Notes under the pieces: model-generated
The model's input: the letters and a program-made list of their open reading frames with translations, nothing else
What the model was told of the DNA's origin: nothing
Database searches by the model: none
DNA from: Bacteroidales bacterium UBA4772
GTDB lineage: Bacteria > Bacteroidota > Bacteroidia > Bacteroidales > VadinHA17
DNA: 64,000 bases
Assembly (NCBI GenBank): GCA_002403305.1
Contig: DHHM01000005.1
Span: 1-64,000 of the forward strand
Reading direction: 5' to 3'
Translations under genes and position numbers: made by a program
Part shown: positions 17,199-25,369 of the stretch, one piece after another
Layout: each line of letters begins with the position of its first letter
Numbering within the stretch: position 1 is the first letter of the stretch

Positions 17199-19468
17199 TC
17201 CACTTTCAGTACTGTTTTCTGCAGATCCTCATCGCGTGAGGAGGATCCGGTCATGATCTCAAAATCACCCGGCTCCACGACGTATTTCATGTCAATGTTA
17301 TGGAATGCCAGCTTTTCAGGAGTGATGTCGAACGAAACCTTCTTCGTCTCCCCGGGCTTCAGTGTGATGCGTGCGAAGCCCTTCAGTTCCTTAACCGGAC
17401 GGGTGACGCTGCTGACGACATCCCTGATGTAGAGCTGCACTATCTCATCGCCGGCAATCTTGCCTGCGTTGGTAACCTCCAGGGTCACCTTCGTCTTCTC
17501 GCTCTTTTTGATGGTGCTTTTTATGAGTTCCGGCTTCCCGTATCTGAACTTCGTATAGCTCAGGCCGGAGCCGAAGTGGAACAGCGGTTTGACATCCTGT
17601 GAAAGGTAGTCCTGCCACTGGGCGCTGGGCTTGTGGTTGTAATACATTGGCAGCTGGCCGGCCGACTTCGGGAAGGTGATGGTCAGCTTTCCTGAGGGAT
17701 TGACCTCACCGAAGATGATGTCGGCTGCTGCAGTGCCGGTCTCCTGTCCCATGTACCAGCCTTCAAGGATAGCAGGCACTTTCTCCGCAAGAGTATTGAT
17801 GGAGAGCGGACGGCCATTCATCAGGTAGAGCACCACGGGCTTGCCGAGGGCGGTGATGGCATCTGCCAGTTCACCCTGCTCTCCAAACAGATCCAGTGTC
17901 ATGTTATCCCCGATATGGTTCTGTGCCCATGCCTCACGGCAGAGATGTTCATTCTCCCCAATGGCCAGGATGACCAGGTCAGCGCCTGAGGCTACTTTGA
18001 CAGCTTCACTGATGAGCTTCATGTTCTCATCACGCGAAGCGAACTTGATCTCATCATATTTCCAGTTGAAGTAGCTGATGGTGGTGTTGATCGTCAGCCT
18101 GCATCCCTGCGCGAAGAGCACCTCAGTGCCGTTGCCGGCCCTTGTCCTGATGCCGTCAAGGAGGCTCACCTTTTCATAAGGTTCACCGGAGTAGCCCCCG
18201 AACCATAGGTCTTTTGCGCACGGACCTATGACTGCTATCCTTTTGTATTTGCCCTTCTTCAGCGGCAGCAGTCCGTCATTCTTCAGCAGAACGATTGACT
18301 CATGAGCTGCCCTGAGTGCAGTCTTTTTGTGAGCCAGCGATTTGCTGACGCTGACAGCCTGCTTCTCATCCACGAAGGGATTTTCGAAGAGTCCCAGGTT
18401 GAACTTGAAGGTAAGCACCTGCTCCACGGCTTTGTCGATATCTTCTCTCTTGATCTTCTTCTTTTTTAGGAGCTCCGGCAGTACCCTGTACATATTGGCC
18501 TGCGGGAATTCATACTGTATTCCGCAGTTGAATGCTGTCATTGCAGCTTCGGTGGCATCATGACAGACGAAGTGCTTGTTGAAGAGATGGTCTACGCCAT
18601 AGTAGTCGGATACCACCATTCCCTTGTATCCCCACTCATTGCGAAGGAGATCCTGCAGGAGCCACCTGTTGGCATGCGAAGGCACGCCGTCAATCTCGTT
18701 GTACGATGGCATGATCGTCACCGGCTTTGCGTGGTCGATGCACATCTTGAAAGGTGGCATGTGATAATCGCGAAGCACCCTCTTGGAGTAGTTGGCAGGG
18801 CTCTGGTTCAGTCCGCCCTCCGACTCGCCGTGACCGACGAGATGTTTCAGGGTGGCGGCTACGCTCTCCTTTCCAACCTTGCCCGTATCTCCTCCCTGCA
18901 GTCCTTTCACTGCAGCCACTGAGAGCATGCCGTTTAGGTAGGGGTCTTCCCCGTAGGTCTCCTCGGTGCGTCCCCAGCGCGGATCACGGCACACATCTAT
19001 TACAGGGGTAAGGGCGTGATGAGTCCCGCGTGAGCGCATCTCGTGCGCCACCACGCTGTAGACCTTCTCAAACAGAGTGGTATCCCATGAGCATGCCAGT
19101 CCGATGGCCTGCGGGAAGACGGTGGCCTCTGGCCTCATCATACCGTGCTGTCCCTCGTCGACGAAGATGGCAGGTATGCCCAGGCGTGTCTCCTCAACAA
19201 GATATTTCTGGATGGCATTGCGCATCCTAACGGTCTCTTTGATGCCAAAGGGAGCGGGATGGACCGAATGGCATCCCCTGCCGAATATCTCCTTCATCTT
19301 TTCGGGATCGTCGAAGATCTCAGGCTTGAAATCCTCCACGCCTCCGTTCCACAATCCCATTAGCTGGGCACATTTCTCCTCGATTGTCATTCGTCCCATG
19401 AGGTCCTCCACTCTTTTCCTCACTGAGAGTGAGGCATCCTTATACGGCAGTTTTGCTGATGGTTTCAT
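17195..19468 (-). CDS. GH3 beta-xylosidase (probable)
   Basis: A 757-residue GH3 beta-glycosidase. N-terminal TIM-barrel domain with DEGQHG (104-109), RDPRWGRTEETYGEDPYL (161-178) and nucleophile D288 in MVVSDYYGVDH. The second alpha/beta domain contains the usual DLVILAIGENEHLCREAW region, and a fibronectin-type-III-like C-terminal domain closes the protein (VTLEVTNAGKIAGDEIVQLY). There is no signal peptide (MKPSAKLPYK...), so it may be intracellular and act on imported xylo-oligosaccharides, matching the MFS permease and xylAB. Beta-xylosidase is inferred from context; beta-glucosidase is the alternative. It lies 103 bp after GH10, with a stem-loop in the gap. Confidence 0.85.
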   Translation of the reverse strand: MKPSAKLPYKDASLSVRKRVEDLMGRMTIEEKCAQLMGLWNGGVEDFKPEIFDDPEKMKEIFGRGCHSVHPAPFGIKETVRMRNAIQKYLVEETRLGIPAIFVDEGQHGMMRPEATVFPQAIGLACSWDTTLFEKVYSVVAHEMRSRGTHHALTPVIDVCRDPRWGRTEETYGEDPYLNGMLSVAAVKGLQGGDTGKVGKESVAATLKHLVGHGESEGGLNQSPANYSKRVLRDYHMPPFKMCIDHAKPVTIMPSYNEIDGVPSHANRWLLQDLLRNEWGYKGMVVSDYYGVDHLFNKHFVCHDATEAAMTAFNCGIQYEFPQANMYRVLPELLKKKKIKREDIDKAVEQVLTFKFNLGLFENPFVDEKQAVSVSKSLAHKKTALRAAHESIVLLKNDGLLPLKKGKYKRIAVIGPCAKDLWFGGYSGEPYEKVSLLDGIRTRAGNGTEVLFAQGCRLTINTTISYFNWKYDEIKFASRDENMKLISEAVKVASGADLVILAIGENEHLCREAWAQNHIGDNMTLDLFGEQGELADAITALGKPVVLYLMNGRPLSINTLAEKVPAILEGWYMGQETGTAAADIIFGEVNPSGKLTITFPKSAGQLPMYYNHKPSAQWQDYLSQDVKPLFHFGSGLSYTKFRYGKPELIKSTIKKSEKTKVTLEVTNAGKIAGDEIVQLYIRDVVSSVTRPVKELKGFARITLKPGETKKVSFDITPEKLAFHNIDMKYVVEPGDFEIMTGSSSRDEDLQKTVLKVE

Positions 19469-19530
19469 ATCTGATTGTTTATGGTTGTTTTATTCGGGCA
19501 TTAAATACTTATTTTATTGGTTGAATGGAA

Positions 19531-19569
19531 CTTGCATGAAATCTTTATGTGATATCCTGATCATGCAAG
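19531..19569 (-). other. Intercistronic stem-loop between GH10 and GH3
   Basis: A perfect 9-bp inverted repeat CTTGCATGA (19531-19539) / TCATGCAAG (19561-19569) with a 21-nt loop sits directly behind the GH10 stop on the minus strand. There is no T-run after it, so it is more likely an mRNA-stabilising or processing hairpin, or a protein site, than a terminator. Confidence 0.55.
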
Positions 19570-19571
19570 TC

Positions 19572-20690
19572 TCATTTAGCTTTTTCTGCTTCCCTGATGA
19601 CTGCATAGTAAGCAGGCTTGGGCTGATAGTTCCGGTCAAACAGAAGGGGGTAGTTGGTGCGTCCGGGCATCGGCCAGTTGTTCTTCCATGAATAGCCGTC
19701 GTGCATACCCCAGAAGGTGACCCGGGTGACACTCTCGCTCTGTTTCAGCAACAGTGCGAAGAGTTCTGCATAGCGGTTGGTCAGCTGTGTCTCTACTGAA
19801 TCAGGAAGCCCTGCGACATACGGGTTGAGCGAATCGCGGTATTCAGCCGTCATCGATATCTCCGCACCATAGAGCCATGCCGGTGTGGGCAGCACGTTAA
19901 TCTCCAGTTCGGTGATCATCACCTTCATGCCCAGGGCGGCATATTCGCCTATGCTCTCGTCAATGATTTCCATGTCAGGAGAATCAAGGTGCCAGTGTCC
20001 CTGGATGCCGACGCCGTCAATGCGGATGCCTTTCTCCTGAAGATTCTTCACTATGGGTATTACACCCGCCCTTTTGGCCCTCTCTTCATTGTTATAGTCG
20101 TTGTAGTAGAGTTCGGCATCAGGATCAGCCTCATGGGCATATTGAAATGCCTTTTCGATATAGTCGTCACCGATTATCTCCAGCCACTTTGTCCGGCGCA
20201 TGCTGCCATCCTCCTCCACTGCCTCATTGACCACATCCCAGCCCAGTACCTTTCCCCTGTAGTGACCCACCACCGTGTGGATATGGTCTCTCATTCTCTC
20301 CAGGAGGGCGTCACGTGTCAACGGGTTGCCAAGAGAGTCCCGGAAAACCCATCCGGGTGTCTGTGAGTGCCATACAAGAACATGGCCTATGACTTTCATG
20401 CCATTGCGTTCCGCGAAATCCACAATGCTGTCGGCAAGTCCGAACTCATATCTCCCGGGCTCCGGGTGGATTCTCTCCCATTTCATGGCATTTTCAGCGG
20501 TTACAGAGCTGAAATGTTTTGCAATGAAAGGCTTTGCAAGGGGGTCAGTGCCGTCGACCTGGATCCGGTTTATGGCTGTTCCAATGAGCATCTGATCTCC
20601 AAATGCATCCTTCAGTCCCGGATCATCACTGCTGCATGACGATGCTGTCAGCATCAATATCACCAGCGGAATAACCAATGTTCTATACAT
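19572..20690 (-). CDS. GH10 endo-beta-1,4-xylanase lipoprotein
   Basis: A 372-residue GH10 xylanase cutting the xylan backbone at the cell surface or in the periplasm. Lipoprotein signal with C19 (LTASSC). The single GH10 barrel runs from about 30 to the end: VTAENAMKWERIHPEPGRY (63-81), HVLVWHSQTPGWVF (103-116), acid/base E156 in DVVNEAVEED and nucleophile E261 in ITELEINVLP. No carbohydrate-binding module is present, and length is normal for a single-domain enzyme. It is second in the operon, 17 bp after the MFS transporter. Confidence 0.95.
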   Translation of the reverse strand: MYRTLVIPLVILMLTASSCSSDDPGLKDAFGDQMLIGTAINRIQVDGTDPLAKPFIAKHFSSVTAENAMKWERIHPEPGRYEFGLADSIVDFAERNGMKVIGHVLVWHSQTPGWVFRDSLGNPLTRDALLERMRDHIHTVVGHYRGKVLGWDVVNEAVEEDGSMRRTKWLEIIGDDYIEKAFQYAHEADPDAELYYNDYNNEERAKRAGVIPIVKNLQEKGIRIDGVGIQGHWHLDSPDMEIIDESIGEYAALGMKVMITELEINVLPTPAWLYGAEISMTAEYRDSLNPYVAGLPDSVETQLTNRYAELFALLLKQSESVTRVTFWGMHDGYSWKNNWPMPGRTNYPLLFDRNYQPKPAYYAVIREAEKAK

Positions 20691-20707
20691 GTCTGTTGTT
20701 TTTCAAA

Positions 20708-22165
20708 TTACTCTTCATATTCCTTGCGTCTGGCTGCCAGTTCATCCTGCATCTGGTATTCTGCTTTCTTTCCGATGCCGTAGATGAAGAGTGCTATGAT
20801 GCAGAGCACAAGCGCTATTACCGGGAAGATGCTCACCGAGAGCCTGATTCCCTGCACGGCCGTGGGTGTCTGCACCACGTTCGCAACATACCCGTAGGCA
20901 TTCAGCAGCCATCCTGCCACGGCACCTCCGACGGCCAGTCCGACCTTAAGGCCGACCACGATGCCGGCGAAGACGATGCCGGTTGCACGGCGACTGAACT
21001 TCCACTCGGAATAGTCAGCCACGTCAGCCATCATTGCCCACGGCAATGGCATGGTAACGCCCCATGAGAAGTTAAAGAGTATTGAGAGGATGAGTACTGC
21101 CCAGATGCCAGACGGTGGCACCACAAAGAAAAGTGCCGCCATGATACCTGCCACCATGAGCCAGGTGCGGAAGACATTTCTCTTGCCGAATCTTTTTGCC
21201 ATGGCGTTGCCAACGGCAATACCAGCTATAGCCGTCAGCTGGCCAATGATATTAATGACGCTGAAACTGTTGTCGGCAAAATTGGCACCGGTGGCGGTCA
21301 TGTTGAGGCTTCCGAGGAGGCCGAAGAGACCCCTGTCGATGTCAACCAGGAATGACCTCATGCTTTCAGGATCAAGATAATACTTGAAGTAATAGAGGAG
21401 GATGCTGTTGCGCATTGCCAGGAAGATGAACATGAAGAGGAAGACGATAAACATCAACACCCACTGCCTGTTGTGGATCAGGTCCGAGAGATCCTGCTTC
21501 AATGATGACTTCTGCTGCGGAGGAGGAACGATTCTCTCCTTTGTGGTCAGGAAGGTGATAAAGAAGAATATGATTGCCAGGATACTGAAGATGCCCATGG
21601 TGATCTGGTAACCCCTGGCGGTATCACCCGCGCCGAAGTGGTTAACCATTGGAAGCGTGAAGCCCATGATCGCTATCGTGGCCAGCGTAACGGCAACAAA
21701 CCGGAATGAGGAGAGGCTTGTGCGTTCCTTCATGTTTCCGGTGATAACTCCGCTGAGTGCCGAATAGGGGTTGTTGTTTGCCGAGTAGACAGTCAGCAGG
21801 AGCAGGTAGGTAATATAGGCATATATCAATTTTCCTGTCTGACTGAAATCAGGGGTTTTAAAGGCGAGATATCCCAGTACGCCGAACGGTATTGCCGTCC
21901 AAAGTATCCAGGGTCTGAATTTACCCCATCGGGTGTTGGTGCGGTCAGCCAGGGCTCCGAAGATGGGGTCACAAACCGCCCCCCACAGTCGGGCTATGAG
22001 GAATAGCGTTGCGGCCGCTCCCGCTGATAGTCCGAACGTATCTGTGTAGAAACTGAGCTGAAGCAGCATCATTGTCTGAAAGATGAAGTTGGCTGCGCCG
22101 TCACCAAGGCTGTAGCCTACCTTCTCCCTGACCGAAAGTTTTTCAATTGCCGGTTGCATGGTCAT
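20708..22165 (-). CDS. MFS sugar:cation symporter (GPH family)
   Basis: A 485-residue inner-membrane transporter with about 12 hydrophobic segments. The N-terminus KVGYSLGDGAANFIFQTMM and the loop DPIFGALADRTNTRWGKFRPW (about 67-87) are signatures of the glycoside-pentoside-hexuronide symporters (XylP, XynB, UidB type). As first gene of the xylanase operon it is the likely importer of xylo-oligosaccharides, aldouronates or methyl-glucuronate from the periplasm. The promoter and LacI-type operator lie 84-123 bp upstream, in the spacer shared with lacI. Confidence 0.88.
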   Translation of the reverse strand: MTMQPAIEKLSVREKVGYSLGDGAANFIFQTMMLLQLSFYTDTFGLSAGAAATLFLIARLWGAVCDPIFGALADRTNTRWGKFRPWILWTAIPFGVLGYLAFKTPDFSQTGKLIYAYITYLLLLTVYSANNNPYSALSGVITGNMKERTSLSSFRFVAVTLATIAIMGFTLPMVNHFGAGDTARGYQITMGIFSILAIIFFFITFLTTKERIVPPPQQKSSLKQDLSDLIHNRQWVLMFIVFLFMFIFLAMRNSILLYYFKYYLDPESMRSFLVDIDRGLFGLLGSLNMTATGANFADNSFSVINIIGQLTAIAGIAVGNAMAKRFGKRNVFRTWLMVAGIMAALFFVVPPSGIWAVLILSILFNFSWGVTMPLPWAMMADVADYSEWKFSRRATGIVFAGIVVGLKVGLAVGGAVAGWLLNAYGYVANVVQTPTAVQGIRLSVSIFPVIALVLCIIALFIYGIGKKAEYQMQDELAARRKEYEE

Positions 22166-22248
22166 TTAGTTATAAGGGTTTCTGACAAAAAACACGAATA
22201 AAGTAAATTTTACTTCAGGTAACCTCCCTGAACGGAATTAAGCGTAAA

Positions 22249-22279
22249 TAAAAGTATGCAATATGAATTTATTGTGCAA
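22249..22279 (-). promoter_or_regulatory. Putative promoter of the xylanase operon
   Basis: On the minus strand, TTG (22279-22277), 20 nt, then TACTTTTA (22256-22249), close to the TTTG-N19-21-TAnnTTTG consensus. As at susC, the TTG belongs to the LacI-type operator, giving the same architecture at both promoters. Predicted transcript start is near 22242, about 77 nt before the ATG. Confidence 0.55.
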
Positions 22280-22288
22280 CCGATTGCA
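22275..22288. promoter_or_regulatory. LacI-type operator between MFS operon and lacI
   Basis: TGCAACCGATTGCA, the exact reverse complement of the site at 1082-1095. It lies in the 179-bp divergent spacer between the xylanase operon and lacI, 57 bp before the lacI start, so the regulator may also control itself. Confidence 0.75.
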
Positions 22289-22344
22289 AAAAATATTTCA
22301 AAATATTTCAATTATACCGGTTTTATTACTTATTTTGAATAATT

Positions 22345-23388
22345 ATGACCGGCATGAAGAAAAAGGCGGAGGTCACCATCTATGACATCTCAAAGGCGCT
22401 GAACATCTCAGCATCGACTGTCTCGCGCGGCCTCAACAACAGCCCGCAGGTAAGAAAGGAGCTTCGCAGGAAGATTATGCAGACAGCCCGTGAGATGGGC
22501 TACCAGCATAATAAATTCGCCGCCAACCTCCGGCAGAAGAGAACACGCACGCTGGGGGTCATTATACCCCGCATAGACAGCCATTTCATGTCGACTGTCA
22601 TCTCGGGGATGGAGAAGGTGGCAAACAATGCCGGCTACCAGCTGCTGATAAGCCAGAGTGAGGAGTCAGCCCTGCTTGAGGAAGCTAACATCCAGGCGCT
22701 GTTCAACAGCCGGGTCGACGGCTTCCTGGTGTCACTCTCCTTTGAGACAAAAAACAGCGATCCTTTCAATGAGATCTTCAGGAAGGAGATACCGCTGGTC
22801 TTCTTCGACAGGGTTATTGAGTGCGGCAGCTGCGTCAGCGTGATCATTGACAACTTCAGGGCGGGATATGAAGCCACGAAGCATCTGATAGACCAGGGAT
22901 GCAAAAAGATAGTGCATGTTGGGGGAAGCATGAACCGGAACGTGTATCTCGACAGGTACCGCGGGTACAGGCAGTCACTTTCTGACGCCTCTCTTCCCTA
23001 TGATGACAGGCAGCTTATCCTCACAGACCTGAGTGACACCTCGGGCATGGCTATCATTAACCGCCTGCTGGCCAACGGCACCATGCCTGACGGTATCTTC
23101 ACGGCAAATGACACCTCGGCAGTGTCGCTTATCTGCGAGCTGAAGAAAAAAGGTTACCGGGTCCCCGATGACGTTGCAGTGGCAGGATTCAATGATGACC
23201 CCGTATCGCGCATCGTGGAACCCAACCTCACCACTGTCCACTATCCCGGCAGGGCTATGGGCGAGGTTGCTGCGTCAACCATCATAAGGATACTTGAAGG
23301 TACACAGTATGAAAGGGTCAATTCAATCATACTGACACACGAACTTATTATAAGGGAGTCTTCACTCAAGACAGGCAGGATTGAATGA
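22345..23388 (+). CDS. LacI-family transcriptional regulator
   Basis: A 347-residue LacI/GalR repressor. The N-terminal helix-turn-helix and hinge are clear: TIYDISKALNISASTVSRGL (about 11-30), then NKFAANLRQKRTRTLGVIIP leading into the periplasmic-binding-protein-like effector domain (65-340; SRVDGFLVSLSF, GIFTANDTSAVSLICELKKKG, DDVAVAGFNDDP). It is divergent from the xylanase operon and first in the operon with xylBA, and the matching palindromes at 22275 and 1082 are its likely operators. The inducer is probably a xylan-derived sugar (inferred). Its stop overlaps the next start by 4 bp. Confidence 0.93.
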   Translation: MTGMKKKAEVTIYDISKALNISASTVSRGLNNSPQVRKELRRKIMQTAREMGYQHNKFAANLRQKRTRTLGVIIPRIDSHFMSTVISGMEKVANNAGYQLLISQSEESALLEEANIQALFNSRVDGFLVSLSFETKNSDPFNEIFRKEIPLVFFDRVIECGSCVSVIIDNFRAGYEATKHLIDQGCKKIVHVGGSMNRNVYLDRYRGYRQSLSDASLPYDDRQLILTDLSDTSGMAIINRLLANGTMPDGIFTANDTSAVSLICELKKKGYRVPDDVAVAGFNDDPVSRIVEPNLTTVHYPGRAMGEVAASTIIRILEGTQYERVNSIILTHELIIRESSLKTGRIE

Positions 23389-24251
23389 TGATGAGAAAGA
23401 GAGCAGCAGCCTTACTGGTATTGATTTTGTCGGTCCCGCTCACAACAGCAAGGGCGGACGACGGATACCGGCTCTGGCTCAGGTATGATCAGATCTCTGA
23501 CAGGCCATACCTGAAACAGTGCACCAGGAGCTTCAGCAGTGTCATGATCACGGGCGACAGAGGAGTGCTTTACGGGGCGTTTCGCCTTCTGAGAGTGCTT
23601 GGCACCCGGTCGTCGCCTGACGATATCTCACTGCTCGAAAAGCCGGCCACCGTTCTCAGGCTGCTGAACCATTGGGATAACCTCGACGGGAGCGTGGAGA
23701 GGGGATATGCCGGCAGCTCGATATGGAACTGGCACCTGTTGCCGGGACCGTGGGTTGACCGCGGCCGGCCGGACTGGACCTCGGTCTATTACCACCGTGC
23801 CGATACGGCGGGGATTGGCTTTGACCGGACAAGGTCGGGAAGCAACGCCGTTAGCCAGTACTTCCCTCCGCTGGCTGGCATCTTCAATGAGCCGCAGCGG
23901 TGCCCTGAAGAACTGCTGCTATGGTTTCATCACCTGCCCCGGGACTACCGTATGAAGTCAGGAAAAACCCTCTGGGAGGAGCTGTGCCTCAGATATGACA
24001 GGGGTGTGCGCCAGGTTGAAGGGTACCGCATCTACTGGGAGACGCTTAATGGGCAGATTGACGATGAGCAGTATGATCACGTCAGACAGCTGCTTGCAAT
24101 ACAGGCAGAGGAAGCACGCTGGTGGAGGGATGCCTGCCTGGCATATTTCCGGGTCTATTCCCGGAGAGATTTCCCGGAAGGAGTGGAGAAGCCTGAGAGG
24201 GATGCCGATTATTACAGGGGTCTGAAATTTTATTACGTTCCGGGTATCTGA
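23385..24251 (+). CDS. Internally deleted GH67 alpha-glucuronidase remnant
   Basis: An in-frame 288-residue protein made of the two ends of a GH67 alpha-glucuronidase (normally about 680-730 residues). Signal peptide 1-24 (TTARA). Residues 25-113 match the N-terminal domain up to RLLNHWDNLDGSVERGYAG and SIWNW. Near residue 116 (about 23732-23745) the sequence jumps straight to the C-terminal domain: LPGPWVDRGRPDWTSVYYH, RADTAGIGFDRTRSGSNAV, CPEELLLWFHHLP. About 400 residues, the barrel with all catalytic acids, are missing. It should be inactive as a glycosidase. It is translationally coupled to lacI (ATGA overlap), and GH115 can replace its function. A real deletion and an assembly error both remain possible. 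Confidence 0.85.
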   Translation: MMMRKRAAALLVLILSVPLTTARADDGYRLWLRYDQISDRPYLKQCTRSFSSVMITGDRGVLYGAFRLLRVLGTRSSPDDISLLEKPATVLRLLNHWDNLDGSVERGYAGSSIWNWHLLPGPWVDRGRPDWTSVYYHRADTAGIGFDRTRSGSNAVSQYFPPLAGIFNEPQRCPEELLLWFHHLPRDYRMKSGKTLWEELCLRYDRGVRQVEGYRIYWETLNGQIDDEQYDHVRQLLAIQAEEARWWRDACLAYFRVYSRRDFPEGVEKPERDADYYRGLKFYYVPGI

Positions 24252-24286
24252 CAGCAGATTATATGACAATATTCAATTAAGAAAAC

Positions 24287-25321
24287 ATGAATGAGCAGCA
24301 TTGGGAGACCCTGTTAAGGATCATTAACGGGGAGAGGACGAAGGAGAGTCCGATAGGTTTTATCATTGACAGCCCCTGGCTCCCGGGATGGCACGGCTCA
24401 ACCATCCTGGAGTATTTCACTGATCCGGAAACATGGTTTGCTGCAAACATTAAGTCGATGAAGAGCTTCCCGGAGGCAATCTTCCTTCCCGGCTTCTGGG
24501 CTGAATACGGGATGTGCACAGAACCGTCGGCCTTCGGCACCAAACTGGTATGGACCGAAAATGATTTTCCTCATCCCGTGAAGCTTACCTGCACTGTCGA
24601 GGCAATCTCGTCGCTGGCGAGACCCAACGTAAAGACCGACGGTCTTCTGCCTTTCGTTATCAGCAGGATGAGAAAGTATGAGGAGAGACTTAAGCAGAAC
24701 GATTGCCGCTACCGGTTTGCCTCGAGCCGGGGCCCCCTCAACATCGCCTCATTTCTTTTTGGTACCACCGATTTCATGCTGGCACTGGCCATCACACCGG
24801 ATGAGGCACAGAAGGCTCTAACGGTCATAACCGACTTTGTCATCGACTGGCTCACCCTTCAGTATGATATGTTTCCCGATATCGAGGGCGTCTTCCTTCT
24901 TGATGATATTGTAGGATTCCTGGGCCAGCCTGACTTCGAGACGTTTGTCCTGCCTCATATGAAAAGGATATACCGGGCATTCAACCCGAAGGTCAGCTTC
25001 TTCCACAATGATGCCTCCGGAATCATCACGGCAGGCTACCTTGAAGAGATGGGTGTTAATCTCTTTAACTACAGCTTTAACCATTCGGTGACCGAGATGA
25101 GGAAGCTTGCAGGGGAGAGCGTCACCCTGCTGGGCAATCTCCCGCCCCGTGATGTGCTTGCCCTCGGTACTCCGGCCGATGTTGAGGCCGGGGTGAAGGA
25201 GATGATGAGCTCTGTATCAGACACCAGGAGGGTGATCTGGTCTTGCGGCGGAGGGATGCCTCCGGATGCTTCAACGGAAAATATCCGTACATTTATCAAA
25301 ACTGTGAGATCCTTCTCATGA
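24287..25321 (+). CDS. URO-D/MtaA-superfamily corrinoid methyltransferase (candidate O-demethylase component)
   Basis: A 344-residue member of the uroporphyrinogen-decarboxylase superfamily, the TIM-barrel family that includes CoM methyltransferases and O-demethylase methyltransferase I proteins. Visible features: RGPLNIASFLFGTTDFMLAL (148-167), FLLDDIVGFLGQPDFE (203-218), VSFFHNDASG (236-245) and VIWSCGGGMPPDA (316-328). H240 and C320 sit where MtaA-type zinc ligands occur, but the usual Cys two residues after the His is D242. The haem-pathway enzyme is unlikely: the gene lies 35 bp after the GH67 remnant and upstream of xylB-xylA-metVF. With the corrinoid trio at 6697-9098 it completes a methyl-transfer system. 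Substrate proposed: 4-O-methyl-glucuronate or lignin methoxyls (inference). Confidence 0.75.
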   Translation: MNEQHWETLLRIINGERTKESPIGFIIDSPWLPGWHGSTILEYFTDPETWFAANIKSMKSFPEAIFLPGFWAEYGMCTEPSAFGTKLVWTENDFPHPVKLTCTVEAISSLARPNVKTDGLLPFVISRMRKYEERLKQNDCRYRFASSRGPLNIASFLFGTTDFMLALAITPDEAQKALTVITDFVIDWLTLQYDMFPDIEGVFLLDDIVGFLGQPDFETFVLPHMKRIYRAFNPKVSFFHNDASGIITAGYLEEMGVNLFNYSFNHSVTEMRKLAGESVTLLGNLPPRDVLALGTPADVEAGVKEMMSSVSDTRRVIWSCGGGMPPDASTENIRTFIKTVRSFS

Positions 25322-25369
25322 TAATTACATGAGCAAGGGCACACATCAGGAATTGAATATCAAAACTTC

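Noticed and set aside
24287..25321. Haem-pathway uroporphyrinogen decarboxylase (hemE)
   Set aside because: The superfamily is right, but motifs and gene context (GH67 remnant, xylBA, metVF, corrinoid protein) fit a methyltransferase better.
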